DNA of 64,000 nucleotides from Streptomyces sp. WM6378 (GTDB lineage: Bacteria; Actinomycetota; Actinomycetes; Streptomycetales; Streptomycetaceae): positions 65,592 to 129,591 of the forward strand of contig NZ_LGDD01000036.1 in NCBI RefSeq assembly GCF_001279695.1. Reading direction: 5' to 3'. Both the position numbers and the translations under genes were made by a program. Below, one piece after another: positions 28,880 to 37,811 of this stretch. The notes under the pieces are model-generated. The model was not told where the DNA came from, made no database searches, and saw nothing but the letters and a program-made list of their open reading frames with translations. The number at the start of each line of letters is the position of its first letter. Positions within the stretch are counted from its first letter, which is position 1.

Positions 28880-29968
28880 GTGCTGCCGCTCGTCGACCAC
28901 CACTGTCACGGCGTGCTGCGCTCCGACCCCGACGACGCCGCCTTCGAGGCGTTCCTGACCGAGTCCGACGCCCCGGCCGCGCCTGGCACCAGCTTCTTCG
29001 ACACCCAGCTCGGCTTCGCGGTGCGCCGCTGGTGCCCGCCGCTGCTCGGCCTCCACGCACACTGCCCGCCGGAGCGCTACCTGGCCCGCCGCCGCGAGCT
29101 GGGCGCCCAGGAGGCCAACCGGCTGCTCCTGAGCGCCAGCGGCATCAGCACGTTCCTCGTCGACACGGGGCTGACCGGCGACCTGACGAGCCCGGCCGAG
29201 CTGGCCGAGGCGAGCGGGGCCGCGGCGCGCGAGATCGTACGCCTGGAACTCCTCGCGGAGCGCGTCGCCGAGGAGGTGCGGGATCCGGACAAGTTCCTGG
29301 CGACCCTCGCCGATGCGATCGCCGCCGCGGCCCGCACCGCGGCGGGCTTCAAATCGGTCGCCGCGTACCGGTACGGCCTGGACCTCGCCCCCGAGCCGCC
29401 GGGCCCGGCCGAGCTGCGCGCGGCCACCGCGGGCTGGCTGGCCGCCGGGGCCGGCCGGATCACCTCGCCCGTACTGCTGCGCCATCTGCTGTGGTCGGCG
29501 GCGGGGACGGGACTGCCGCTCCAGCTGCACACCGGGTTCGGCGACCCCGACCTCAGGCTGCACCGCTGCGATCCGCTGCTGCTCACCGATTTCATCCGGG
29601 CGGTGCGCCCGACGGGCTGCCGGCTGATCCTCCTGCACGGCTATCCGTACCACCGCAACGCGGCCTACCTGGCGCAGGCCTATCCGCATGTGTACGCCGA
29701 CGTGGGCCTCTCGCTCACGCACACCGGGGCGCGGGCAGGGGCGGTGCTCGCCGAGTTCCTCGAACTGGCCCCGTTCGGCAAGCTGCTGTTCTCGACGGAC
29801 GCCTACGGCCTCGCGGAGCTGTACGTCGTGGGGGCGCGGCTCTACCGGGAGGCCCTGGACCGGCTCCTGAACGGCTGGACCGGGTCCGGGGCGTGGTCGG
29901 CCGCGGACGCGCAGCGGGTGGCGGCGCTGGTGTCGGCGGGCAACGCCGAGCGGGTCTACGGCACGTGA
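28880..29968 (+). CDS. Amidohydrolase (FluG N-terminal-domain-like)
   Basis: A 362-residue amidohydrolase_2-type TIM barrel. Metal-binding signatures are VDHHCHGV near the N-terminus, a long insertion, LQLHTGFGD, ILLHGYPYHRNAAYLA and LLFSTDAYGLAELY. In FluG-type proteins this domain is fused to a GS-like domain; here it is a separate gene whose GTG immediately follows the GS-like stop (TGA-GTG). The SD GGGAGGT is inside the upstream gene. Likely role: hydrolysis of a gamma-glutamyl amide or a related product (inference). Confidence 0.85.
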   Translation: MLPLVDHHCHGVLRSDPDDAAFEAFLTESDAPAAPGTSFFDTQLGFAVRRWCPPLLGLHAHCPPERYLARRRELGAQEANRLLLSASGISTFLVDTGLTGDLTSPAELAEASGAAAREIVRLELLAERVAEEVRDPDKFLATLADAIAAAARTAAGFKSVAAYRYGLDLAPEPPGPAELRAATAGWLAAGAGRITSPVLLRHLLWSAAGTGLPLQLHTGFGDPDLRLHRCDPLLLTDFIRAVRPTGCRLILLHGYPYHRNAAYLAQAYPHVYADVGLSLTHTGARAGAVLAEFLELAPFGKLLFSTDAYGLAELYVVGARLYREALDRLLNGWTGSGAWSAADAQRVAALVSAGNAERVYGT

Positions 29969-29970
29969 GT

Positions 29971-29998
29971 CGTACCGGGGGCGCGGGCCCCCGGTACG
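29971..29998. terminator. Bidirectional terminator after the FluG-like pair
   Basis: A 12-bp perfect stem, CGTACCGGGGGC / GCCCCCGGTACG, with the 4-nt loop GCGG. It fills the 30-bp gap between the amidohydrolase and the convergent SorC/DeoR regulator. Confidence 0.85.
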
Positions 29999-31024
29999 TC
30001 AGATTCCATCCGGGTCCGCGCGGTCGAGCGCGGGCCGCGGCTTGGGCCCGGTCTCGTTGAGCAGGAAGTCGGCCGCGGCCGTGTCCGTGACCAGGCTGGT
30101 CACCAGGCCGGAGCGGAGCACCGCGTCGATCGCCGCGGCCTTGCGCTGGCCCCCGGCGATCGCGACGACCTCCGGGATGCGGCGCAGCCGGTCCGCCTCG
30201 ACCGTGATGCAGCGCTCGCCCAGGTCGCGGCCGACCCGGCGGCCCTCCGCGTCGAAGAGGTGAGCGGACATCTCGGCGGCGACGCCGAGCGAGGCGTAGT
30301 GCGCCCGCTCCTCGTCGGTCAGCATGTCGTGGACCGTGGAGATGCCCGGCTCCCACGAGCCGATGGACACCGCGGCGACGGTGACCTTGTCGAAGTACTC
30401 GAAGGCGCGGGCGATCCCGGTCTGGTTGCGCAGCGCGGCCGCGGTGGCCGGGTCGGGCAGCAGCATCGGGGCGTAGATGGGGTGGGCCTCGCCGCCGGAC
30501 ACCTGGGCGGCCCTGCGGACGGCCTCGACGGAGCCGCGCTCGGCGGTGCCCGCGTCGTACACACCGGTCAGCTGGACGACCGTGCAGGGCGGCAGCCGGT
30601 CGAGGGCGGCGGCCATGTGGATGGTGGAGCGGCCCCAGGCCAGGCCCAGGACGTCGCCCTCGCTGACGAGCTCGCCGAGCAGGTCGGCGGCCGTCTCTCC
30701 GAGGTTCTCCGGGTCGGGCGAGGTCTCCTCGCCCTCGGCCGGGGACTCGACGACGACCGCGTGCCGCAGTCCGTACCGGGCGCGCAGGGCGTCGGAGCGC
30801 TCCGCGTCCAGTTCGGCGGGGACGCGGATCTCGATCCGTACGAGATCCCGCTCCAGGGCGGTCTCCAGGACCCGGGCCACCTTGAAGCGGCTCACGCCGA
30901 ACTCCTCGGCGATCTGGATCTTGGACTTCCCCTCCAGGTAGAAGCGGCGGGCCATGGCCGCCGCCTGCACCAGCTCCGCGGGTCCCATCCGCAGGGCTGA
31001 CCGACCCGCCGACATTGCAGACAC
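29999..31024 (-). CDS. SorC/DeoR-family sugar-binding transcriptional regulator
   Basis: A 341-residue regulator with an N-terminal HTH (ARRFYLEGKSKIQIAEEFGVSRFKVARVLE) and a SorC-type sugar-phosphate-binding domain (about 60-335; LGLAWGRSTIHMAAAL, VVAIAGGQRKAAAIDAVLRSG). The start GTG 31024 was chosen because GAGGAG lies 6 nt upstream; GTG 31048 would place part of the repeat operator inside the gene. It lies downstream of rpe on the same strand, which suggests a link to pentose phosphate metabolism. Confidence 0.87.
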   Translation of the reverse strand: MSAMSAGRSALRMGPAELVQAAAMARRFYLEGKSKIQIAEEFGVSRFKVARVLETALERDLVRIEIRVPAELDAERSDALRARYGLRHAVVVESPAEGEETSPDPENLGETAADLLGELVSEGDVLGLAWGRSTIHMAAALDRLPPCTVVQLTGVYDAGTAERGSVEAVRRAAQVSGGEAHPIYAPMLLPDPATAAALRNQTGIARAFEYFDKVTVAAVSIGSWEPGISTVHDMLTDEERAHYASLGVAAEMSAHLFDAEGRRVGRDLGERCITVEADRLRRIPEVVAIAGGQRKAAAIDAVLRSGLVTSLVTDTAAADFLLNETGPKPRPALDRADPDGI

Positions 31025-31040
31025 CGCGATCTCCTCACTG

Positions 31041-31080
31041 CTGTTCACAACTGCTGTTCACGCACCGGACTCGCTGTTCA
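31041..31080. promoter_or_regulatory. CTGTTCA triple repeat upstream of the SorC/DeoR regulator
   Basis: Three direct copies of CTGTTCA start at 31041, 31054 and 31074 (spacings 13 and 20), just upstream of the regulator start. Half-site arrays of this type are usual for tetrameric SorC-family proteins, so this is a likely autoregulatory operator. Related GTTCA pieces occur further up toward rpe. Confidence 0.55.
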
Positions 31081-31140
31081 TCCTGTCAGATCCAACGGTC
31101 CTTGATCAGCCCCGAAGGGTTCCGTTCACTCAGTGGCGGC

Positions 31141-31824
31141 TCAGTGTGCGCACGCCCAGGGTGCGCTCGCCGTCGCCTGTTCAGCCAGGGAGCGCAGGGT
31201 GCGCACCGCTTCGGCCGGGTCGTGGGCTCCGTAGACGGCCGAACCGGCGACGAAGACGTCCGCTCCGGCCTCGGCGCAGCGCTCGATCGTGGAGGCCGAG
31301 ACGCCGCCGTCGATCTGGAGCCACAGTTCAAGTCCGTGTTTGCTGATCAGCTCACGGGTCCGGCGGATCTTCGGCAGCATGATGTCGAGGAAGGACTGGC
31401 CGCCGAAGCCCGGCTCCACCGTCATGATCAGCAGCATGTCGAGCTCGGGGAGCAGGTCCTCGTACGGCTCGATCGGCGTCGCGGGCTTCAGCGCCATCGA
31501 CGCGCGGGCGCCCTTGGCACGGATCTCCCGGGCGAGCCGGACCGGGGCCGCCGCCGCCTCCACGTGGAAGGTGACCGAGCCGGCCCCCGCCTCCACGTAC
31601 TGCGGGGCCCAGCGGTCCGGGTCCTCGATCATCAGATGGCAGTCCAGCGGCGTCTTCGTCGCCCGGCTGAGGGATTCCACTACGGGCACCCCCAGCGTGA
31701 GGTTGGGCACGAAGTGGTTGTCCATCACATCGACATGCAGCCAGTCGGCGCCTTGGACGGCCTTTGCCTCGTCGGCCAGCCTGGCGAAGTCCGCGGAAAG
31801 GATGCTGGGGTTGATCTGAGCCAT
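31141..31824 (-). CDS. rpe: Ribulose-phosphate 3-epimerase
   Basis: A 227-residue TIM barrel that interconverts ribulose 5-phosphate and xylulose 5-phosphate. All signatures are visible: [28 protein letters not shown] (metal His/Asp), [23 protein letters not shown] and [11 protein letters not shown]. Start ATG 31824 (MAQINPS) is preferred over ATG 31863. Ribulose 5-phosphate is also the substrate of RibBA at the start of the window, though the loci are far apart. Confidence 0.96.
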   Translation of the reverse strand: MAQINPSILSADFARLADEAKAVQGADWLHVDVMDNHFVPNLTLGVPVVESLSRATKTPLDCHLMIEDPDRWAPQYVEAGAGSVTFHVEAAAAPVRLAREIRAKGARASMALKPATPIEPYEDLLPELDMLLIMTVEPGFGGQSFLDIMLPKIRRTRELISKHGLELWLQIDGGVSASTIERCAEAGADVFVAGSAVYGAHDPAEAVRTLRSLAEQATASAPWACAH

Positions 31825-32058
31825 GCCCCAAGCCTGCCATGCCCTGGGCAACTTGCCTGCCACAGTGCCGGTCGAAGCCTGTCCGGATCCGTGCGGACCG
31901 GGCGATCCTGCCGATTCAGCGGGCCTCGTGACGTGATCCTTCGGCTGCCGGCGCGCGTGGCCGGAGCCCTTTCGACACGCCGACAGCCAAACCGTGATCC
32001 GCTCAACTCCCGTACAGGAGCGCCGAGTTCGGGCCCGGACGCATCCCGGCCCGGCTCG

Positions 32059-33516
32059 TCAGGCCGTGCGCCTCAGGAGCGCCAGGTACATCGCGTCCGT
32101 GCCGTGCAGATGCGGCCACAGCTGTACGTCGGGGCCCTCTCCCAGGCCCGCGACGCCGGGCATGAGCGGGCGCACGTCGATCCAGTCGGCCTCGACGGGC
32201 TCGGCGCCGCCGCGGCCCTTGAGGACGTCCTCGACGACGATCCGCGTCTCCGCCAGGTGCGGCGAGCAGGTGGCGTACCCGACGACGCCGCCGACGCGGA
32301 CCGCCGACAGGGCCTCGCGCAGCAGCCCGCGCTGGAGCGGAGCGAATCCCTCCAGGTCCTCGGGGCGGCGGCGCCAGCGGGCCTCCGGGCGGCGGCGCAG
32401 GGCGCCGAGCCCGGAGCAGGGCACGTCGACCAGGACGCGGTCGAAGGCCCCGGGCAGCCACGGCGGGCGCGTGCCGTCGGCCGCGATGACCTGGTACGGG
32501 CCCGGGTTGCCGGCCAGGGCGCGCTCGACGAGGCGGGCCCGGTGCGGCTGCTTCTCGGAGGCGAGCAGGGCGGCGCCGCGGCCGGCGGCCAGGGCGGCGA
32601 GCAGCGCGGCCTTGCCGCCGGGGCCCGCGCAGCCGTCCAGCCAGCGCTCGTCGCGGCCCTCCAGGGGGGCGTTGGCGAGAGCGGCGGCCACCAGCTGGCT
32701 GCCCTCGTCCTGCACGCCGGCCCGGCCCTCCCGCACGGCGTCCAGGGCTCCGGGCTCGCCGCCCTCGGCCATCCGCACGGCGTACGGCGACCAGCGGCCG
32801 GGCAGGCCGCCCTCCTCGCCGAGGGCGTCGAGGAGTTCGTCGGTGGTGGAGCGGCCGGGGCGGGCGACCAGGGTCACCTCGGGGCGCTCGTTGTCGGCCT
32901 CCAGGAGGTCCTCGATGCCGGCCCGGCCGCCGCCGAGGGCGTCCCAGAGCGCGGAGACGACCCAGCGCGGATGCGAGTGGACGACCGCGAGGTGGTCCTC
33001 GGCGTCGTCCTCATAAGAGGGCGCGACCTTCTCCAACCAGCCGTCGAGGTCGTCCGCCGAGATCTTCCGCAGGACGGCGTTGACGAACTTGGCCCGCCCG
33101 TCGCCGAGCACCACGCGGGCCAGCTCGACGCTCGCGGAGACCGCGGCGTGGGTGGGGATCCGGGTGCCGAGCAGCTGGTGCGCGCCGAGCGCGAGCACGT
33201 CGAGCACCGGCGGGTCGACCTCGCGCAGCGGCCGGTCGATGCAGGCCGCGATGATCGCGTCGTACGTGCCCTGCCGGCGCAGCGTCCCGTAGACGAGCTC
33301 GGTGGCAAGGGCCGCATCCCGGGCGTCGAAGTTCCCGCCCTCGCGCGCCTTGCGGAGCAGCGGGGGCAGGACGAGGTTGGCGTAGGCGTCGCGCTCGTCG
33401 ACGGCCCGCAACGCCTCGAAAGCGAGGATGCGGACCGGGTCCTTCTTGGGACGGCGGTACGGCTTGCCGGCCTTGCCCGCATTGGGGTTCGGGCTGCGAC
33501 GTGGCGAATCGTTCAC
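32059..33516 (-). CDS. rsmB: 16S rRNA (cytosine-C5) methyltransferase RsmB
   Basis: A 485-residue protein with an N-terminal NusB-like RNA-binding domain (about 25-175) and a SAM-dependent RsmB/Sun methyltransferase domain (about 260-480). Visible motifs are WLDGCAGPGGKAALLAAL (SAM site), DVPCSGLGALRRRPEARW (catalytic-region Pro-Cys) and VGYATCSPH (nucleophile Cys). It probably methylates C967 of 16S rRNA. The start is ATG or GTG at 33516 with a basic tail. It lies 38 bp after fmt. Confidence 0.93.
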   Translation of the reverse strand: MNDSPRRSPNPNAGKAGKPYRRPKKDPVRILAFEALRAVDERDAYANLVLPPLLRKAREGGNFDARDAALATELVYGTLRRQGTYDAIIAACIDRPLREVDPPVLDVLALGAHQLLGTRIPTHAAVSASVELARVVLGDGRAKFVNAVLRKISADDLDGWLEKVAPSYEDDAEDHLAVVHSHPRWVVSALWDALGGGRAGIEDLLEADNERPEVTLVARPGRSTTDELLDALGEEGGLPGRWSPYAVRMAEGGEPGALDAVREGRAGVQDEGSQLVAAALANAPLEGRDERWLDGCAGPGGKAALLAALAAGRGAALLASEKQPHRARLVERALAGNPGPYQVIAADGTRPPWLPGAFDRVLVDVPCSGLGALRRRPEARWRRRPEDLEGFAPLQRGLLREALSAVRVGGVVGYATCSPHLAETRIVVEDVLKGRGGAEPVEADWIDVRPLMPGVAGLGEGPDVQLWPHLHGTDAMYLALLRRTA

Positions 33517-33554
33517 GTGAAAGGTGCTCCGCGGATCAGATGGGGCGAACCCCC

Positions 33555-34499
33555 TCAGCGTACGTCCGCCGCCCCCAGGCGCTCACCCGGGGCGATGCGG
33601 ACCCCGCGGGCCCAGTCCGCGCCGCGCATCGGCTTCTTGCCCTGGGGCTGGACCCAGAGCAGTTCCACGGCGTGCGAGCCGGTGCCCACGTACACGTTGT
33701 TCTTGGCGACGGAGAGCTCGCCTGGCGCGAGGTCGGTGCGGTCGGTGACCAGCGCCACCTGGATGAGCTTGAGGCGCTCGCCGCGGAACACGGTCCAGGC
33801 GCCGGGCGCGGGCGTGCAGCCGCGCACCACGCGGTCGACCCGCAGCGCGGGGGCCGCCCAGTCGACGAGCGCCATCTCGACGGTGATCTTCGGGGCGAGC
33901 GAGATGCCGTCGGCGGGCTGCGGGACGGCCTTCAGGGAGCCGTCCTCGATGCCGTCCATGGTCGCGGCGAGCAGCCCGGCGCCCGCGAACGCGAGCCGGG
34001 TGAGCAGGTCGCCGCTGGTGTCGGTGGGCCGGATCTCCTCGGTGACCGTGCCGTACACCGGGCCCGAGTCGAGCCCCTCCTCGATGAGGAAGGTGGCGGC
34101 GCCGGTGATCTCGTCGCCCGCCATGACGGCGTGCTGGACGGGCGCGGCTCCGCGCCACGCGGGCAGCAGCGAGAAGTGCAGGTTGACCCAGCCGTGCGCC
34201 GGGATGTCGAGGGCGACCTTGGGAAGGAGCGCCCCGTACGCGACGACCGGGCAGCAGTCCGGCGCGATCTCGCGCAGCCGGGCCAGGAACTGCTCGTCCC
34301 GCGGCTTCACGGGCTTGAGCACCTCGATGCCGGCCTCCGCGGCGCGCTCGGCGACCGGGCTCGCCACCAGACGGCGGCCGCGCCCGGCGGGTGCGTCGGG
34401 CCGGGTGACGACCGCGGCGACCTCGTGCCGGCCGGATGCGATCAGGGCGTCCAGGGCGGGGACGGCGACCTCGGGGGTGCCTGCGAAGACGAGCTTCAC
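33555..34499 (-). CDS. fmt: Methionyl-tRNA formyltransferase
   Basis: A 314-residue enzyme that formylates initiator Met-tRNA. The N-terminal formyl-tetrahydrofolate domain begins [19 protein letters not shown] and carries [21 protein letters not shown] (catalytic Asn-His region) and DSGPVYGTV. The C-terminal tRNA-binding OB domain (about 205-310) follows. It is first in the fmt-rsmB-rpe order, with a 335-bp promoter region upstream. Confidence 0.96.
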   Translation of the reverse strand: MKLVFAGTPEVAVPALDALIASGRHEVAAVVTRPDAPAGRGRRLVASPVAERAAEAGIEVLKPVKPRDEQFLARLREIAPDCCPVVAYGALLPKVALDIPAHGWVNLHFSLLPAWRGAAPVQHAVMAGDEITGAATFLIEEGLDSGPVYGTVTEEIRPTDTSGDLLTRLAFAGAGLLAATMDGIEDGSLKAVPQPADGISLAPKITVEMALVDWAAPALRVDRVVRGCTPAPGAWTVFRGERLKLIQVALVTDRTDLAPGELSVAKNNVYVGTGSHAVELLWVQPQGKKPMRGADWARGVRIAPGERLGAADVR

Positions 34500-34834
34500 T
34501 GGGGGTTACCTCGCTTTGTCGAGAGCAGCGTCTCAGTCTATGGGCCCCTGGGCGGCGGGCGTACGCGCAGGCGTCAAGGACGGTGCGGCCCTCCCGTCCG
34601 CGCTCTTACGGCAGGGGCGTACGGGGACTTGTGCGCCCTGTGCATATGCCCATACGCCCCCGCAGCGTGACCACAACAGCGGGTAGCGCGTTGGTCAAGA
34701 GAGATTGACCGAACCGGGCCGCTTCTGCGGCCCGCGCCATTTCAGCACTACCAGCACGTCAACACAGCACGGCAGAACGCAACACAAGCACCGTCTTCAC
34801 CATCCCTTTCATCGCCGGTTCGAGAGGCTTGCTC
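34500..34834. other. Divergent intergenic region with two inverted repeats
   Basis: About 335 bp between fmt and the small HTH gene. It contains GGTCAA-GAGAGA-TTGACC (34693-34710) and CGGGCCGC-TTCT-GCGGCCCG (34715-34734, a perfect 8-bp stem). The second looks like a terminator or attenuator in the plus-strand leader of the HTH gene. No coding frame was supported. Confidence 0.5.
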
Positions 34835-35374
34835 ATGGCCGACCACGCAACCCACGACGCCCAAGCGCGGGCCAGCCTGCACCTGTTGGTGCGGGACATC
34901 GAGCGGGTCCGCCGGCAGGTGGACGCACTGCGCACCCTCACCGCGCAGCTGGGCAACGTCTACCGCCCGCGCCGCTCCGGCCCTTCCACGGGCTTCGTCG
35001 TGTACGGACGCGCCCCGGCCCCGACCGTACGACTCGCCCAGGAGCTGCGGGACAGCGTCGAGACGCTGGTGACCGCGGCCGTGGACTTCGACCGCTCCCT
35101 CGGCTTCTCCTGGGACGCGGTGGGCTCGGCGCTCGGCGTCACCAAGCAGGCGGTGCACCGCCGTTACGGGTCCCGCCGGGCGACCGCCCCGGCCGCGGGC
35201 CAGGTGGACACCGAGCGTCCGGTCGAGGCCGCGCCGACCCGCACGCTGCCGCCGCTGCCCCCCATGCCCGCGGTGCCCGCCGCCCGTTCGATGCCGCCGC
35301 AGCCGACGGCGAGCAGCCAGTCCCTGCGCGAGGAGGTCCGCACCAGCGCCTTCCCCGGCCCCCGCAACGGGTGA
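34835..35374 (+). CDS. Small HTH-containing protein of unknown function
   Basis: A 179-residue protein. A helical N-terminal segment (about 10-45, possibly coiled coil: [21 protein letters not shown]) is followed by an HTH-like region around residues 90-110 ([22 protein letters not shown]). A Pro/Ala-rich tail, probably disordered, ends the protein. ATG 34835 has GAGAGG upstream. Its C-terminus converges with priA. It may be a small DNA-binding or nucleoid protein, but nothing here identifies its function. Confidence 0.75.
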   Translation: MADHATHDAQARASLHLLVRDIERVRRQVDALRTLTAQLGNVYRPRRSGPSTGFVVYGRAPAPTVRLAQELRDSVETLVTAAVDFDRSLGFSWDAVGSALGVTKQAVHRRYGSRRATAPAAGQVDTERPVEAAPTRTLPPLPPMPAVPAARSMPPQPTASSQSLREEVRTSAFPGPRNG

Positions 35375-35450
35375 CCCCGCTCCGCCGCTTCGTGCCCTCG
35401 CGTTCGTACGTGTCGCGGGGGCACACCCATGTGGCCCCCGAGCACGGGCC

Positions 35451-37598
35451 TCAGCCGATGTCCGGCGGGTCGATCCTGATGCGCACCGGGTCGCCGCCGC
35501 CGCGCGCAAGGCGTGCCGCCTGGGCGGCCTTGAGGGCGGCTGCCAGGGCCGCGCCGCTGCCCGGCGGGACCCGCACCAGCGCCCGCTCCCACCGCTCCCC
35601 CGCCGGCGGATCGCCGGGCCGGCGCGGCCGTCCGGGATCGGCGACCGGCAGCGGGACGGGCCCCAACACCTGGGCGTCGGGCGGCAGTTGGGCCGCCATG
35701 AGGAAGGCCTCGACCGCCTCCGGGCGCCCGATGGCCTCGGCCATCCGGGAGACCGGCGGGAAGCCGAGCTCGGCCCGCTCGGCCAGTTCGCGCAGGGCGT
35801 GCCCGACCGGGTCCCAGCGGACCAGCGCCTGCACGGGCCGCAGCGTGGGCTCGGCCACCACGACCACCGTGCCGCCCTCGTCCTGGCCGCGCACCAGCGA
35901 GGCCGCCGAGATCCAGCGGCGCAGCGCCTCCTCGCCCGCCCTGAGGTCGGGCCGGCTGAGCATCGCCCAGCCGTCGAGGAGCAGCGCGGCCGCGTAGCCG
36001 CCCTCGGCGACCGGCTCGGCGCCCGGCGTGGACACCACGAGGGAGGGCTGGCCGGGCACGCTGTCCAGGACGTGGTCGCGCCCCGAGGTCCGTACGGGCA
36101 CCGCGGGGAAGGCCCGGCCGAGCTCCTCGGCGGTCCGCCGGGCGCCGACGATCTGGGCCCGCAGCCGGTTCGCGCCGCACTCCGCGCAGTGCCAGTCGGC
36201 CTCCGCCGTCCCGCACCACGTACACCTCAGCTCCCGCTCGTCCGGCGCCTCCAGCGGGCCCGCGCAGCGTCCGCACCGGGCGGGCGTACGGCAGCGCGCG
36301 CAGGCGAGCCGGGGCGCGTACCCCCTCCTCGGCACCTGCACGAGGACGGGACCGCTCTTCAGCCCCTCCCGCACGGCCTGCCAGGCCAGGCTCGGCAGCC
36401 GGGCCGCCCGCGCCGCCTCGTCCCGCGCCAGCTCCCCGTCCCCCACGGTGCGTACGAGCGGGGCGGCGGCCCGCGCCACGGTGCGGTCGGCGTCCAGCGG
36501 CGCGGCCCAGCCGCTCTGCACCAACTGGGCGGCCTCGACCGTGCAGCTCGTACTCCCGAGCAGGAAGCCGCACTTGTCGTGCGCGGCCCGCAGTTCGAGC
36601 ACCTCGCGGACATGCGGGAACGGGGCGTTGTCGTCGCTGTGGCTGGAGTCCCCGTCCTCCCACACGACGACGAGGCCGAGCTGCTCGACCGGCGCGAACA
36701 TCGCCGCGCGGGTGCCGACCACGGCCCGCACCGCGCCGCGCCGCACCGCGAGCCACTGCCGGTAGCGCCGCTCGGGGCCCGAATCGGCGGTGAGCAGCGC
36801 GTGCCGGCCCTCGCCGAGCAGCGAGGTCAGCGCCGCGTCGACCCGGCCCGCGCTGCGCCCGTCCGGCACGACGACGAGAGCGCCGCGCCCCGAGGCGAGC
36901 GTCGCCCCGACGGCGCGGGCGATCTCCTGTGCCCAGTGCGGCCCGGGCAGCGCGGTCCACACCGCGCGGGGAGACCCGCCGGTGGCCAACGCCCTGAGGA
37001 ACGCGGGCCCTTGCCGATACCGCTCCCACGTCCCGGCGGCCGGCTCGGCCGGGGGCGGGGCCGGCGCGGGCGACGGCTTCGCCTCGGCCCTGGCATTGCG
37101 GGGCGGCACGGCGAGCTGCAGCACATCGGCGAGGCTGCCCGCGTACCGGTCCGCGACGGCCCGGGCGAGCGACAGCATGTCCGCGCTGAGCACCCGCTCC
37201 GGCGAGACGACGCCGGCCAGGGCGGCCAGCGGGCCCGAGTAGTCCGACTCGGCCCGCCGCTCGACGAGGAACCCATCGATCAGACCGCCGCCCTCCCGAC
37301 GCCCGTCCCGCACGTTGCGCGCCCCGGCCCCGAACCGCACCCGCACCCGCACCCCGGGCTGCGCCTCGGCATCAAGTTCTTCCGGCACGGCATAGTCGAA
37401 GTACTGATCAAGATGCAGCACGCCCTTGTTCACCACGACCCGGGCGACCGGCAGCTCCTTGGCGAGCGCCGCCCCCCGCCAGGTCCGCGGCTTGGCCTTG
37501 GGCACCTTGGCCTTGCGCACCGTCTCCCGAATGAGCGCAAGCTGCTCCGGCCCCGCACCCTCGGCGCCCCCACCCTGCCGTTCGTTCTCGCTGCTCAC
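35451..37598 (-). CDS. priA: PriA-like primosome protein with degenerate helicase motifs
   Basis: A 715-residue protein. The N-terminal PriA DNA-binding domain (about 45-150; ARVVVNKGVLHLDQYFDYAVPEEL) is intact, and the zinc-binding region has its eight cysteines (ACARCRTPARCGRC ... CTWCG ... CAECG). The Walker A is lost: the place of GSGKT reads ATGGSPRAVWT. The DEEH box is replaced by WEDGDSSH. Actinobacterial PriA proteins are known for lacking detectable helicase motifs, so it is probably a loader or scaffold for restart. GTG 37598 was chosen by family N-terminus. Confidence 0.9.
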   Translation of the reverse strand: MSSENERQGGGAEGAGPEQLALIRETVRKAKVPKAKPRTWRGAALAKELPVARVVVNKGVLHLDQYFDYAVPEELDAEAQPGVRVRVRFGAGARNVRDGRREGGGLIDGFLVERRAESDYSGPLAALAGVVSPERVLSADMLSLARAVADRYAGSLADVLQLAVPPRNARAEAKPSPAPAPPPAEPAAGTWERYRQGPAFLRALATGGSPRAVWTALPGPHWAQEIARAVGATLASGRGALVVVPDGRSAGRVDAALTSLLGEGRHALLTADSGPERRYRQWLAVRRGAVRAVVGTRAAMFAPVEQLGLVVVWEDGDSSHSDDNAPFPHVREVLELRAAHDKCGFLLGSTSCTVEAAQLVQSGWAAPLDADRTVARAAAPLVRTVGDGELARDEAARAARLPSLAWQAVREGLKSGPVLVQVPRRGYAPRLACARCRTPARCGRCAGPLEAPDERELRCTWCGTAEADWHCAECGANRLRAQIVGARRTAEELGRAFPAVPVRTSGRDHVLDSVPGQPSLVVSTPGAEPVAEGGYAAALLLDGWAMLSRPDLRAGEEALRRWISAASLVRGQDEGGTVVVVAEPTLRPVQALVRWDPVGHALRELAERAELGFPPVSRMAEAIGRPEAVEAFLMAAQLPPDAQVLGPVPLPVADPGRPRRPGDPPAGERWERALVRVPPGSGAALAAALKAAQAARLARGGGDPVRIRIDPPDIG

Positions 37599-37811
37599 AG
37601 CCAAATTCCTACCAGACGGGACTGACAACAGCCTCGGCCGCGGGTAGCTGGCCGGTTCGGGCCGGGCTCCCCTCGACAGCCTGAAAGGGGTGCGATTCCC
37701 TCCGGATGAGGAAACGGGAAACGTCCCCATTCGCCTTGTTCCGCTCAGTCGGCTGCCGCACGCTGATTCGCGTCGTCGCCGGCCTCCCGGACGGCAGCGA
37801 CGGAGGTTCAC
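37599..37811. other. Divergent region at the left edge of the TIR cassette
   Basis: 213 bp between priA and the XRE-TPR gene. The GGGA-AACG-TCCC element (37716-37727) is a small inverted repeat that could be an operator for the XRE protein. No att-like repeat, transposase remnant or tRNA end was found at this junction. Confidence 0.4.

Noticed and set aside
31015..34686. A 1223-codon plus-strand open frame across rpe, rsmB and fmt
   Set aside because: It crosses three clear minus-strand genes and the spacers between them; the low stop frequency is due to GC bias.
35164..37029. A 621-codon minus-strand frame in another phase of priA
   Set aside because: Arg/Gly/Ala-rich shadow of priA with no domain pattern.
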